Source of the DNA: Thermogutta terrifontis
GTDB taxonomy: Bacteria > Planctomycetota > Planctomycetia > Pirellulales > Thermoguttaceae
Direction: 5' to 3'
Assembly (NCBI RefSeq): GCF_002277955.1
Contig: NZ_CP018477.1
Coordinates: 3,927,206-3,991,205, forward strand
Length of the DNA stretch: 64,000 nucleotides
This document shows, piece by piece, positions 26,267 through 35,266 of the stretch. Within the stretch, counting starts at the first letter, position 1. Every line of letters starts with the position of its first letter. Both the position numbers and the translations under genes were made by a program. The notes under the pieces are model-generated. The model made no database searches, was not told where the DNA came from, and was given only the letters and a program-made list of their open reading frames with translations.

Positions 26267-27226
26267 ATGGATGTCATCACATGGGGTCTTCTGGGCGGGG
26301 TTCTGCTCCTGTTGATCGTGGCCACTGTGGTGGTCCATGTCTTGCGTAAACGGCGGAGCGAGGCAATCAATCCGGATATCGTGGACAGTCTCTCCGGTCG
26401 CCTGAGAGCCTGGTGGTTGCTGTTTGCAGGATTAGCGGGGGCAATGATCCTGGGCAAGACGGCGACTGTGGTTCTGTTCGGGATGATCTCTTTTTGGAGC
26501 CTCCGTGAGTTTATCACGTTGACGCCGACTCGTCCGGGTGATCACCGGGCCCTTTTCTGGGTGTTTGTCCTCTGCACACCAGCACAGTATGTTCTGGTGG
26601 GTTTGGCCCGCTATGAACTCTTTGCGATCATCATCCCGGTTTATGCCTTGCTTTTCATCCACACCCGAATCGCGCTTTCCGGCGACCCGAAAAGGTTCCT
26701 CGAAAGAACGGCCAAAATTCAGATGGGTTTGCTCATCTGTGTTTATTGTTTGAGCTACGCCCCCGCTATCCTGACGAGCATCGATTTTGGCAACGACGCC
26801 TACAACCTGAGGTTGTTGTTCTTCCTGGTATTCATGACCCAGCTCAGCGACGCACTTCACTTTGCCTGGTCGCAGCTTCCCAGTCGTCACGTGATCGTGC
26901 CGGAAATCAATCCAACCAAGACGTGGGAGGGGCTTCTCGGGGGAACGGCGAGTGTCACGCTGGTTGGTGCCATGCTCTGGTGGGTGACACCCTTCGATTC
27001 AGTGTGGATTGCGGCAGCCCTCTCTCTGGCGATCTCCGTCGCTGCATTTGCGGGAAGCCTCACCATGTCTGCCATTAAGAGAGATCGCGGCGTGAAGGAT
27101 TACGGAACTCTGGTGGCGGGGCACACCGGAGTTCTCGATCGAATCGACTCGCTCTGTTTTGCGGCTCCCGTGTTCTTTCATCTGACGCAGATTTTCCTGG
27201 CGACTCATGGCTCCGTCACAGGATGA
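26267..27226 (+). CDS. cdsA: Phosphatidate cytidylyltransferase
   Basis: 319 residues from the ATG at 26267; a GTG at 26255 is a weaker alternative. CdsA makes CDP-diacylglycerol from phosphatidate and CTP. The signature S-x2-KR-x4-KD-x-G...H-x-G-x-x-DR is complete near the C-terminus (SAIKRDRGVKDYGTLVAGH then TGVLDRIDS). About seven to eight hydrophobic helices are spread along the chain, and the first is at residues 5-25. PEINPTKTWEG is the other conserved block. The protein is an inner-membrane enzyme of phospholipid synthesis. Confidence 0.93.
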   Translation: MDVITWGLLGGVLLLLIVATVVVHVLRKRRSEAINPDIVDSLSGRLRAWWLLFAGLAGAMILGKTATVVLFGMISFWSLREFITLTPTRPGDHRALFWVFVLCTPAQYVLVGLARYELFAIIIPVYALLFIHTRIALSGDPKRFLERTAKIQMGLLICVYCLSYAPAILTSIDFGNDAYNLRLLFFLVFMTQLSDALHFAWSQLPSRHVIVPEINPTKTWEGLLGGTASVTLVGAMLWWVTPFDSVWIAAALSLAISVAAFAGSLTMSAIKRDRGVKDYGTLVAGHTGVLDRIDSLCFAAPVFFHLTQIFLATHGSVTG

Positions 27227-27401
27227 AAGCGGTGCGAAACCGTTCAGCAGTGGCCCACGTAAAAAGGGCAAGGGGCAGGCGACGGCGTGAACCGGCCCGC
27301 CGAGCGACTCGCACGTGGGATCTCGCTTTCCAAACCGACACCTTTACGTCAGTGGAAACTGGTTATATCTGGCTTCTTAAGAGTACACCTGTGGTTGTTC
27401 A

Positions 27402-28082
27402 GTGAAACGCGTCATTGCTATCGGAGACATCCACGGTTATCAACACGTGCTGGAGCGCCTCCTGGATTGGATCGGTCCGGGAAGTTCCGACATCATCGTC
27501 GGTCTGGGTGACTACATAGATCGGGGGCCTGATAGTCGCGGCGTCATTGATCTTTTGATTCGGCTTCAGCAGCATGTCACCCTGGTCCCCGTACTGGGAA
27601 ATCACGATGAAATGCTGCTCAGCATTGTCGATGGTGCCAAGGAGGCGTTTCAGGACTGGTTGATCTACGGTGGGGCCGCGACCCTGGCCTCCTATGCTTG
27701 CGCCAAGGTAGAAGAAATACCGTCGGAGCACATCGCTTTTTTGAGAAATTGTGTTTCCTACTACGAGACGGAAAACCACTTTTTCGTCCACGCCAACTAC
27801 GATGAGCATCGTCCCCTGAATATGCTGGATGGAACCATACTCCGTTGGCGCTCGCTGCGGGAGTACCTTCCCGGCCCCCATTTCTCGGGGAAAGTGGCCA
27901 TCACTGGACATACCGCTCAGAAGAACGGGGAGATTCTGAATCTTGGCTATCTCGTCTGCATCGACACCTATTGCTACGGTGGCGGGTGGCTCACTGCGCT
28001 CGAGGTCCAGACAGGCCACGTGTGGCAGGTTTCGCCCAGCGGCACCGCACGCGAGGGCTGGCTCGGCGAAATACGGGGCTGA
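27402..28082 (+). CDS. PPP-family metallophosphatase (serine/threonine phosphatase-like)
   Basis: 226 residues starting at GTG. The metal-binding motifs of the PPP superfamily are all present: GDIHG (D9, H11), [16 protein letters not shown] and a later ITGHT and HAN. Size and arrangement match the small bacterial and phage-lambda-type phosphatases, which act on phosphoserine, phosphothreonine or sometimes Ap4A. A protein kinase lies at the right end of the window but is too far away to imply partnership. The 175-base gap from cdsA contains no other gene. It converges with dus. Confidence 0.9.
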   Translation: MKRVIAIGDIHGYQHVLERLLDWIGPGSSDIIVGLGDYIDRGPDSRGVIDLLIRLQQHVTLVPVLGNHDEMLLSIVDGAKEAFQDWLIYGGAATLASYACAKVEEIPSEHIAFLRNCVSYYETENHFFVHANYDEHRPLNMLDGTILRWRSLREYLPGPHFSGKVAITGHTAQKNGEILNLGYLVCIDTYCYGGGWLTALEVQTGHVWQVSPSGTAREGWLGEIRG

Positions 28083-28160
28083 ACTGGCCGGAACAGGTGC
28101 CGAAAGGAAACGGCGTTAAACGCTAGGTCTGCTAACGAAGCCTGTTTTGAATGCTCCGGA

Positions 28161-29279
28161 TCAATCGGGACGAGTCGAAGCAAACGAATGGGACACGTTT
28201 ATCGGGGACTTCGTTGCAAGCAAAAAACGGCGAACCGCCTCCAGAATCTCGTGCGGCTCACTCAGATGGAGTATATTCACCCGAAGATGCTTGGAGCCCG
28301 GCCGAAAAGCGATAAACCGACACAGAAACTGCTTCATCAAAATAGTGGCTTTCGGGATCCCAAACTGGCCAATAAGTACCTCGTACTGTTCGCGGATGAG
28401 ATCGAATTGTTCTTCCGGAGTTGGTTCCGGGGGAGGTGTTTTTCCGGCGAGCAGGGCTGACGCCTCCCGGAATATCCATGGACGGGAGAGAGCAGCCCGG
28501 CCGATCATGACTCCGTCCAAGCGATAGCGCTGCAGATTATTGACGGCATCGACCGCGGAACGTATATCGCCGTTTCCAATGACGGGAATCCGCTGGACGG
28601 CCGCCTTCACCTCCGCAATCCGTTCCCAGTTGGCAGTCCCCCGGTACTTCTGTTGTGCTGTTCGTCCGTGGACGAAAACGGCGCTGCCGCCCGCCTGTTC
28701 AACAACCCGGGCCACTTCGCAGGCCGTAAGTTGATGGTCGGTGTAACCCAGCCGCATTTTGGCGGTCACCGGGACAGGCGAGACTGTGCGCACTACCCGG
28801 GATACAATCTTGCCCACAAGTTCCGGGTCTTTGAGAAGATACGCGCCGCAGGCCACACCTTTGGTAATCTGCTCCGCGGGACAGCCGAAGTTAATGTCCA
28901 GTGCGCTCACGTGGAAATCTTCTACCAGCCTTTCGGCGACCTGGGCCAATTTGTCCGGATCGTTGTCCCAGATCTGAACCGCAACAGGACGCGGTTCTTC
29001 ACGCACGCCCCACAACCGCTCTGGCAGTTTACCATAGCGGCGGTCGAGTTCGAGAAAGCCTCTGGCGCTGACCATCTCGGTGCATAGCAACCCCACGCCA
29101 CCCAGTCGTCGCAGAAGCTGCCGGAAGGCGTAGTTGCTATAGCCCGCCATGGGCGCCTGAAATAAGGGTGGCGAGATTTCAAGCGGTCCAATCCGCACGG
29201 CCAGAATTGCGGGATTGGTTTCGCAGGTCGGACGTATTGCGGTTCCCTCGGCTGGTTGTGACATCAGCGGAGTGGGCAT
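28161..29279 (-). CDS. tRNA-dihydrouridine synthase (Dus family)
   Basis: 373 residues from the ATG at 29279; the frame runs further upstream to 29402 without family resemblance. Dus enzymes reduce uridines in tRNA D-loops with FMN and NADPH. APMAGYSNYAFRQLL is the FMN-binding start of the barrel, DINFGCPAEQITKG carries the catalytic Cys, and TAKMRLGY, VHGRTAQQKYRG, VIGNGDI and DGVMIGRAAL complete the flavin site. The helical C-terminal domain follows. It is closest in pattern to DusB. The gene is convergent with the phosphatase at 27402. Confidence 0.92.
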   Translation of the reverse strand: MPTPLMSQPAEGTAIRPTCETNPAILAVRIGPLEISPPLFQAPMAGYSNYAFRQLLRRLGGVGLLCTEMVSARGFLELDRRYGKLPERLWGVREEPRPVAVQIWDNDPDKLAQVAERLVEDFHVSALDINFGCPAEQITKGVACGAYLLKDPELVGKIVSRVVRTVSPVPVTAKMRLGYTDHQLTACEVARVVEQAGGSAVFVHGRTAQQKYRGTANWERIAEVKAAVQRIPVIGNGDIRSAVDAVNNLQRYRLDGVMIGRAALSRPWIFREASALLAGKTPPPEPTPEEQFDLIREQYEVLIGQFGIPKATILMKQFLCRFIAFRPGSKHLRVNILHLSEPHEILEAVRRFLLATKSPINVSHSFASTRPD

Positions 29280-29347
29280 GTTACTTTCGAAACGATTCGC
29301 ATGATGATGAAACAACCGGGAGCGCGATCCGGGCGGCTTCCCTGGGA

Positions 29348-31291
29348 CTACTGAATACCGATCGCCTTGAGGTAGTCGTTCAACGCCGCAGACGGCAAAC
29401 AACCCGCTGCGTACTCCGCAATAGCCCTGTTGTATCGGCTGACTCCTTCAATGAATTGTAGCCAGAGGTCAAATTCGAGCCGGACGGACGCGAGAAGAGT
29501 CGTCAACGGGGTTTGTCCCCGCAAATATGCCTCGGCGTCGCGCTGCCGGGCAAGATCGGCAGAAAGAAGCGCCGATGCGGTTTGTGCTGTCGCCGAGTAG
29601 ATGGCGGGCAATTGATACGCGAGTTTTCCCAAATTAACACGCCGGGCTGGGGTGACGTAAGGGGCAAGCTCGTTCCATCGCGTTTCGTAAGGGCCGCCAA
29701 ACGGCGGTGTAACTACCGTCAAATCGGTATCGGTCGCCAAGCTGTTGCTCTTTTTTAGGACAAACTGCTTGTCCAACAGGTCGGCGTGGGCGTCCTGCAG
29801 TGCTGCGTCGGCTGCGTTTCTCTCCGCATGAATCTGGAGCACCAGTTCCGCTCCTCCCGGACGCCCGGCTTCTCGCAAAGCCAACTGAAAAAGCTGCGAG
29901 AATACCGCCGACTGTTTAACGAGCACGTAAAGCCTCGTCTGGGCTTCGATTACGTTCCAATACTGAATCGTCTGGACGCCCCGATCTTCATCTCTGGCCG
30001 AGCTCCTCGTCAAATACTCGGGCAGCGTCAGGAGTTTGCCTGCTCGCGTTTGGGCGGACTCTGCAACACACAAGCGTGACAGCTCCTTGACGAAATCCTC
30101 AAGCCGCGTGGCGGTGATGGAGCTGAAAAAGCCGCTCGTTAACTCTGATGTTCCGGTGTCGCCGGACTCGCGAAGAGCGATTAGACGGCAGGTGGGGGCC
30201 TGTAGGCAAACCGGCGAGGCAACCTGCCCGCGATTCTTGAGTGCGAACGGTAAGTTGTTTGCAATAACGCCGACCTGTTGCGCGAAGTTGACCTCGCTTC
30301 GGCTATCGCGGCTGGCTGGACTAGTTCCACCAGCCGCACTGGACACCACACGGCGGCTACCCTCCTCGAGGAGCATGGGCAGGATGTTGCTCGGCGCTTG
30401 ACCGTAGCTTCGCAGCTCAAGGGTGTATTCGAGAATCAATTCGTTGTAGCGCTGAATGGCCTCAAGGCACCGGAGGTTTTCATTAATGGCCAGATGCCAC
30501 ATTTCCATCGCCGGTTCAATGTTGACCGCACCCGCGTTGGCTGCATCGCGGTAGGCCAGCCATGCATCGCGGGCACTTCGAGCAGCTATGAAGTGAAGGT
30601 AGATGGACTGCCGTACAAGGGGAAGAAGTTCGTCTATTTTGCGGATTTCCAGCGGGGCCTGGCCGTGGAAGAGCGACTCGATATACGTGTTGTATCCTCC
30701 GGTATGAGGGATGTCATCTGGAAATGCACGCCCCTTAGCGTCCGTTGTGCCTGCCCAGGAGGTCAGTTCAAATTGTGCCGCAGCCAGTTGTCCACGCATA
30801 TCGATGAGTTGGCCAGTGATGCCGCCCTTGAGGCCTTCGAAGTATGGACGGCGCTCTGGAGGACAGGGGAACGTTTCAAGCTCCGAAAGCGACTCAGAAA
30901 GCAGATCAACGGCAACGACAAGCCTCACAACAGTCCAGTAAGCCTTGACGGCACGTGTAAGATCTTCTCGTCGCGAGTGGCGATCCAAAAGCGATTGCAG
31001 AGAAATGATCCGATCATTTTGTTGAAAATTTCTGCGAAGCGCGGTTTTTAATCGGTTGTCCAGTTCGGGGCGAAGTTGTGCCGCGGAAGGCCGGGATTGC
31101 GACAATCCACCTGCCGTTCCCGTGCCCGGCGGCGATTGCTCTGCAAAGACTACTGCCGACCAGGAGCGAGCAACATTGGCGTTCAACTGCGGGCGTGGAT
31201 GGTTTTCGGCCGGGCCCACGGCGGCTCCGATGACCACCATCACGACGCCGATCAACGGTAGCAGGTGCTGGGGTAAAATGTTGAATCTCAT
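29348..31291 (-). CDS. Secreted TolC-like protein with internal tandem duplication
   Basis: 647 residues with a hydrophobic N-terminal segment (about 8-28) that is a signal peptide or anchor. The body is helical and built from two similar halves. Each half has a KAYWTVVRL or IQYWNVIEA helix (117, 443), an A/D-rich long helix, a PxxGGY or PPFGGPY turn (195-200, 529-535) and a closing YNELILEYTLEL or YNRAIAEYAAG (282, 620). YW...A and YN.AI.EY are typical of outer-membrane efflux (TolC) proteins, which are themselves duplicated. An outer-membrane or periplasmic tunnel-like role is inferred. No inner-membrane pump or adaptor gene is nearby. Confidence 0.65.
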   Translation of the reverse strand: MRFNILPQHLLPLIGVVMVVIGAAVGPAENHPRPQLNANVARSWSAVVFAEQSPPGTGTAGGLSQSRPSAAQLRPELDNRLKTALRRNFQQNDRIISLQSLLDRHSRREDLTRAVKAYWTVVRLVVAVDLLSESLSELETFPCPPERRPYFEGLKGGITGQLIDMRGQLAAAQFELTSWAGTTDAKGRAFPDDIPHTGGYNTYIESLFHGQAPLEIRKIDELLPLVRQSIYLHFIAARSARDAWLAYRDAANAGAVNIEPAMEMWHLAINENLRCLEAIQRYNELILEYTLELRSYGQAPSNILPMLLEEGSRRVVSSAAGGTSPASRDSRSEVNFAQQVGVIANNLPFALKNRGQVASPVCLQAPTCRLIALRESGDTGTSELTSGFFSSITATRLEDFVKELSRLCVAESAQTRAGKLLTLPEYLTRSSARDEDRGVQTIQYWNVIEAQTRLYVLVKQSAVFSQLFQLALREAGRPGGAELVLQIHAERNAADAALQDAHADLLDKQFVLKKSNSLATDTDLTVVTPPFGGPYETRWNELAPYVTPARRVNLGKLAYQLPAIYSATAQTASALLSADLARQRDAEAYLRGQTPLTTLLASVRLEFDLWLQFIEGVSRYNRAIAEYAAGCLPSAALNDYLKAIGIQ

Positions 31292-32014
31292 TTCCGCATT
31301 ACCTGTCGTCCGATAGCCAGCGGATCAACGCCCTCATACCTGCCGGTTACGAAAAGAGTTCATGGAGCGAGAACCGGTCGGTGAGTTGGCGATCTGTCAC
31401 GGAATTAAATTGTGGGCCATCCTGTTTCCTGTGAAAAGCATCCCGTTCGAAAAAGAACAGTCGTGACTTCAAGCCTTCCTGAGTTGCAGGTAGCTTGTCA
31501 CGTGCTTCTACCGCGTTTGGACGGGAACAACGCTGAGCCGTCCATCAACACAGCCCAAGACGATGGCTTATCCTTGCCGATTTTCTGACCGGGGCTGTTG
31601 TAATCTACCATCTCGCGATAATTGTGCCCTCCATTTTCGGCGACATTGGTTCAACCGTCGCCCGTTCTGGTGAGATGCTTGGCCGCGGTCGCGCATGCCA
31701 TAAGCAAGTCAGGAAAAGATTGAACAATTTATCGATCTACCGAGGAATAACACACCGCCGAGGATTTTCCTGCCGATGACGGGGGTAGGATGAATTCGTC
31801 CTGCTGCCGCTGTTTTTCTAAGTCAAACGCGGCACACCGGGAGACTCATCTCGGCGGAGGCAGAGTTACTCCAATCTCGGACTCCGGAAATGACAAACTG
31901 TCCAGCGCGATAGAATCGAGGCCAACGCCTCACTCTAAACAGGCAGGGAAAATACGCAGGTTCGCGATCGGAATCGAAGTTTAGCCCCAAGGGAGCGCAC
32001 ACAGCTCCCCGCTA
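31292..32014 (+). other. Long gene-free spacer
   Basis: About 720 bases. A 64-residue frame at 31790 lacks a good ribosome-binding site and is not supported. Apart from the inverted repeat at 31991 I see nothing in it. Confidence 0.4.
31991..32009 (-). terminator. Short inverted repeat just 3' of the small gene at 32015
   Basis: GGGAGC and GCTCCC with a 7-base loop begin six bases after the stop codon of the minus-strand gene. It is not followed by a T-run, so it is a weak terminator candidate at best. Confidence 0.3.
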
Positions 32015-32338
32015 CTACCAGCCCATGATCATGTTCGACTCGATCACTTTCCTGGCTCGTTCCAGGTCGGCGCCGGTCTCCTGCATATAAAGACGGATTG
32101 CGTGGATTTTGTCACCGGCCGCTCGGGCAAGGCATTCCCGAGCGATATGGCACGGGTCGGTCTTGCCGACAATCCCCAGCCCGGCCTTGGAGATGACCCA
32201 ACTGTTTCTGGGACGTTTTGCGATTCTAATAATCGCCTCGCGGGGATAGTTTTCCCGCACCACATTCTTGGCCGATTCTTCGTCGTCCGCCCAGGTGATG
32301 ATGATGTGATACTCGGTTTCAATCTCGTAAAGCGGCAT
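32015..32338 (-). CDS. Small protein with an L7/L12-like C-terminal helix pair
   Basis: 107 residues; GAAGAAAG precedes the ATG. The N-terminal half is beta-rich (LYEIETEYHIIITWADDEESA). The last 30 residues (HAIRLYMQETGADLERARKV) resemble the IKLVRE.TGLGLKEAK helix-turn of ribosomal protein L7/L12 and its small homologues. I know no function for this arrangement. It lies 64 bases downstream of purC on the same strand and may share its transcript. Confidence 0.65.
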   Translation of the reverse strand: MPLYEIETEYHIIITWADDEESAKNVVRENYPREAIIRIAKRPRNSWVISKAGLGIVGKTDPCHIARECLARAAGDKIHAIRLYMQETGADLERARKVIESNMIMGW

Positions 32339-32402
32339 AGGCTTTCTTCAGTCCTTCTCGTGGTGCGCTCATTGGCACTCGGCGTGCGATCACCCGAACC
32401 CA

Positions 32403-33290
32403 TCAGGAAAACGGGAATTTTTGTCCGGTCAAACGCTCGAACGCCTCTATATACTTCTCCCGTGTTTTTTGGACAACGTCATCGGGGAGTTCCGGCGGCG
32501 GACTGTTCTTGTCCCATCCAGTACTTTCCAGCCAATCGCGCACGAATTGCTTATCGAACGAGGGCTGACCTCGCCCTGGGGTATACGAGTCCGCCGGCCA
32601 GAATCTCGAGCTGTCCGGGGTAAAGACCTCGTCTATGAGCAAAATCTGCCCGTTTTCCTGTCCGAACTCAAATTTGGTATCCGCGATGATGATCCCCCGT
32701 TCCTTAGCGTACGCGGCTCCTCGCTTATAGATACGAAGGCTTCTTTCCCGCAGCTCAACTGCGATCTGCTCGCCTACGATCTCGATCATCTGCTCAAAGG
32801 TGATGTTTTCATCATGACCCGTCTCGGCCTTCGTGGCTGGGGTAAAGATCGGCTCGGGAAGCTCGTCACTTTCCTTCAAGCCGGGCGGAAGTTGAATACC
32901 GCACACTGTCCCGCGTTGCTGATACTCCTTCCAGGCGGAACCGGATATATATCCCCTGACGACGCACTCAATGGGAATGACTTTCGTTTTTCGCACGTAA
33001 CAGGTCCGACCTACCAGCATTTCACGGTCGGTGTATTCGGGAAGTGGCATCTCATCCAAATTGATCGTAACGAGATGGTTGGGCTCACCCAACAACTTGA
33101 ACCAGAACGCCGACAGTTGATTGAGAACCTGTCCTTTCGAAGGGATCGGCGTGGGGAGAACCCAATCGAATGCGGAGATTCGATCTGTACTGACGAGCAA
33201 AAGATGGTCGCCCAGATCGTAAATGTCGCGAACTTTTCCTTTCCGCTTCTTGAGCCCGGGGATAGACGTTTCCAAAACAGCTTTCGCCAT
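32403..33290 (-). CDS. purC: SAICAR synthase
   Basis: 295 residues. GGAG six bases upstream supports the ATG at 33290 over the TTG just before it. PurC joins CAIR and aspartate in purine synthesis. [21 protein letters not shown] is the ATP-binding start; [19 protein letters not shown] and DTKFEFG followed by [14 protein letters not shown] are the substrate and metal-binding blocks. The length fits the longer form seen in yeast and many environmental bacteria. No other pur gene adjoins. Confidence 0.95.
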   Translation of the reverse strand: MAKAVLETSIPGLKKRKGKVRDIYDLGDHLLLVSTDRISAFDWVLPTPIPSKGQVLNQLSAFWFKLLGEPNHLVTINLDEMPLPEYTDREMLVGRTCYVRKTKVIPIECVVRGYISGSAWKEYQQRGTVCGIQLPPGLKESDELPEPIFTPATKAETGHDENITFEQMIEIVGEQIAVELRERSLRIYKRGAAYAKERGIIIADTKFEFGQENGQILLIDEVFTPDSSRFWPADSYTPGRGQPSFDKQFVRDWLESTGWDKNSPPPELPDDVVQKTREKYIEAFERLTGQKFPFS

Positions 33291-33535
33291 CAATGACTCC
33301 CTTTGACAAATCTCGCAATGCGTAACTTATCAAGATTGTACTCGGCTTGCCGCTGGTTTCTGAGGACTCCATTCCACAGATGTTCCCAAAATTGTAGCGG
33401 GGCGTCAATAATCCAACTAGTTGAGGACTACCCAAAGGGGCATGAGCCGGGAGCCCGCGCCGACTTGAACAAAAAAGCAGAATGTAGGGCGACGTGGAGA
33501 GAAATGCACGAGACGTTGGCCAGGCCACGTGGCCA

Positions 33536-33757
33536 TCATCCGCCATCACTCGTGGGCGCCTGGCTGTTTTCACCCATTGGGTTGCGATTCTCCATCGCCT
33601 GGCGGATGGCCCGAAGTACTTCTTCGCGATGAACCGAGACATGAGGCGGCGCTTCTATCCCTAAGCGCACAGTTCCACCCTTGATGGCCACCACTGTGAT
33701 GATAATGTCGTCGCCAATCACGATCTGTTCATTGCATTTGCGTGAAAGCACAAGCAT
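33536..33757 (-). CDS. csrA: Carbon storage regulator CsrA, RNA-binding protein
   Basis: 73 residues. The first 55 match CsrA closely: MLVLSRKCNEQIVIGDDIII, then VRLGIEAPPHVSVHREEV with the RNA-binding Leu4 and Arg near VHREEV. CsrA binds GGA motifs in mRNA leaders and controls carbon flow, motility or flagellin production. The last 15 residues are polar and disordered. It stands alone, without fliW or other flagellar genes, which usually neighbour it in flagellated bacteria. Confidence 0.94.
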   Translation of the reverse strand: MLVLSRKCNEQIVIGDDIIITVVAIKGGTVRLGIEAPPHVSVHREEVLRAIRQAMENRNPMGENSQAPTSDGG

Positions 33758-33915
33758 TGTTGCCGACCCGGCCCCTCTGGAACGTTCTGGCGTGCATGCA
33801 CCGCTGTCATATTGTACGCCACCGGTCGAGCGCGGAAAACAGTCTGATCGCGATTTGAGTCAATCCTCATTCATTATCTTTTTGGTCTATTTTGTAATGA
33901 TCTGGCTTGAAAGAT

Positions 33916-34335
33916 TTACTCGCCAAAAATCGTGACGACGACCCTTCGCTGGCGTGGCCTGATATCACACTCCATAAGGAAGACCTGTTGCCATGTCCCA
34001 AGAATTGGCTGACCACCCTCCAGGGGGAGAGTCAAAGATGCACCCAACAGTGTGGCCTGAAGATGAGAGTGCCCGTTGCCGTCGTGCCAGGTAGCGTCAT
34101 GGTGGTATCTGCGGTCGGGCGGCGCCAGCTCGTCCATCAACGTGGGCAGGTCTTTGAGGAGCCCTGGTTCAAACTCAATCGTCCCCAGCGCTACCGTACT
34201 TCCGACTGCAAACAGATGGATCAGTCCCCGCTGGATGCCGGATCGTTTACTTTCTTCTGTGATTCGGGCTGTGAGATCGACCATCTGCCCGTGGCCGGAA
34301 GTGGAGAGTTCGATGCACGACCGATGAATTCGCAT
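33916..34335 (-). CDS. YjbQ/UPF0047 family protein
   Basis: 139 residues from the ATG at 34335; a TTG at 34350 would add five residues. The family signature is intact: HHDATWHDGNGHSHLQATLLG near the middle and HLFAVGSTVALGTIEFEPG before it, with His residues that could bind a metal. Members can act as a secondary thiamine-phosphate synthase in vitro, but the real role is not settled. The plus-strand frame 33907-34473 is its shadow. Confidence 0.88.
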   Translation of the reverse strand: MRIHRSCIELSTSGHGQMVDLTARITEESKRSGIQRGLIHLFAVGSTVALGTIEFEPGLLKDLPTLMDELAPPDRRYHHDATWHDGNGHSHLQATLLGASLTLPLEGGQPILGTWQQVFLMECDIRPRQRRVVVTIFGE

Positions 34336-34483
34336 GGCAGGTGGTTTCAATGGGGGCCGTTAAATGACGTTAAAGGCTTTTCCAGGCAAGTGGCGTTCCC
34401 GGTTGGAAGGTATACGCCCGACCATTTGGGACCTTTAAAAGCACAGAAGCGTTGCTCGGGCCAACCGTTCTGAGGACGCCCGA

Positions 34484-34496
34484 GTAGGCAGTTCAT
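34484..34496 (-). repeat. Degenerate copy F of the dispersed palindrome
   Basis: GTAGGCAGTTCAT on the plus strand matches one half of copy B (GTAGGGGCAGTTCAT) with two bases missing. The other half is not recognisable, so this may be a decayed copy or chance. It reaches into the stop codon of the small gene at 34493. Confidence 0.35.
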
Positions 34497-34738
34497 TTCC
34501 GATTGATGGGGAGTGTTACCGCATAGAGCGACACAACAGCACCGGTGGCCATCAGACTCCACGGCGCCCAGGGAGGTGGTTCGAGAACCTTGTTGGGACC
34601 GGCGGCCGCCGCTCCTGATCCACTGGCCCGGGCGGCCGGAGGGTCGTGGGCTTTCAGCACGAATCGCTGGACACCCAGGGTCTGTACCCCCAGGAACATG
34701 ACAAACAGGCCGACGGCGAGAAAGAATGCACGGCTCAT
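34493..34738 (-). CDS. Small two-helix membrane protein
   Basis: 81 residues from the ATG at 34738. The first helix (about 3-21, FFLAVGLFVMFLGVQTLGV) and the second (about 60-76, WSLMATGAVVSLYAVTLPI) flank an Ala/Gly-rich loop. The pattern MSRAFFLAVG...WAPWSLMATGAVV looks like a conserved planctomycete hypothetical protein, from memory only. The upstream part of the frame to 34840 is rejected because it lacks hydrophobic or family character. Confidence 0.55.
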   Translation of the reverse strand: MSRAFFLAVGLFVMFLGVQTLGVQRFVLKAHDPPAARASGSGAAAAGPNKVLEPPPWAPWSLMATGAVVSLYAVTLPINRK

Positions 34739-35266
34739 GGCTGGCTCATTAAGCAAACATTTAACGATCCGTGGTGGGGTACTCGATATTGTTTTTCGTC
34801 GCACGACGGAAGGAAGTGCAACCTTCCGCGGCGAAGTCAACTTAAAGCGACTGTGCGGAGGAGTTAACCGGCGGAGAACTTTAGGGACCGGAACTCGGAG
34901 AACATTGCCACAGTTTTTGGTCCTCTATGCCACAATTGCGCTTGCATTAGGAGAGTTGTGGCCTAACGAACAATCGGTGACAATTACCACGCTCACAGGG
35001 TTGCCCGCCCGAGTTTGCAAATCATTTCGTAAGTAATTGGAAAGTCGAAGGTTGCGATTACGGTCTCGATGTAAAGACCGGTCACGGAGCAAAACAAGGG
35101 CAGCCCAGACGTCGCGCAAGAGTTTTTCCTGCCTGCGCCACAGTTGTTGACTGCCCTATTGATGTATCGTAGAATAACCCAGCAAGGCAGGCGATGCGAC
35201 AAGGGTGCCACTTTACCACGGGTGTGAAATTCCCATAATAGTTGCAACCACGACAAGGTCGCGACG
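34739..35266 (+). other. Spacer with promoter for the PAS-GAF gene
   Basis: About 530 bases between divergent genes. Apart from the promoter at 35148 it shows no gene or RNA that I recognise. Confidence 0.45.
35148..35176 (+). promoter_or_regulatory. Sigma-70-type promoter
   Basis: TTGACT (35148-35153) and TAGAAT (35171-35176) with a 17-base spacer. This is the best housekeeping promoter match I saw. It lies about 90 bases before the ATG at 35267. Confidence 0.55.

Noticed and set aside
32421-33296. 291-residue plus-strand frame opposite purC
   Set aside because: purC has all its signature blocks on the minus strand; the shadow has none.
33907-34473. 188-residue plus-strand frame over the YjbQ-like gene
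   Set aside because: The minus-strand YjbQ signature is intact; this is its complement.
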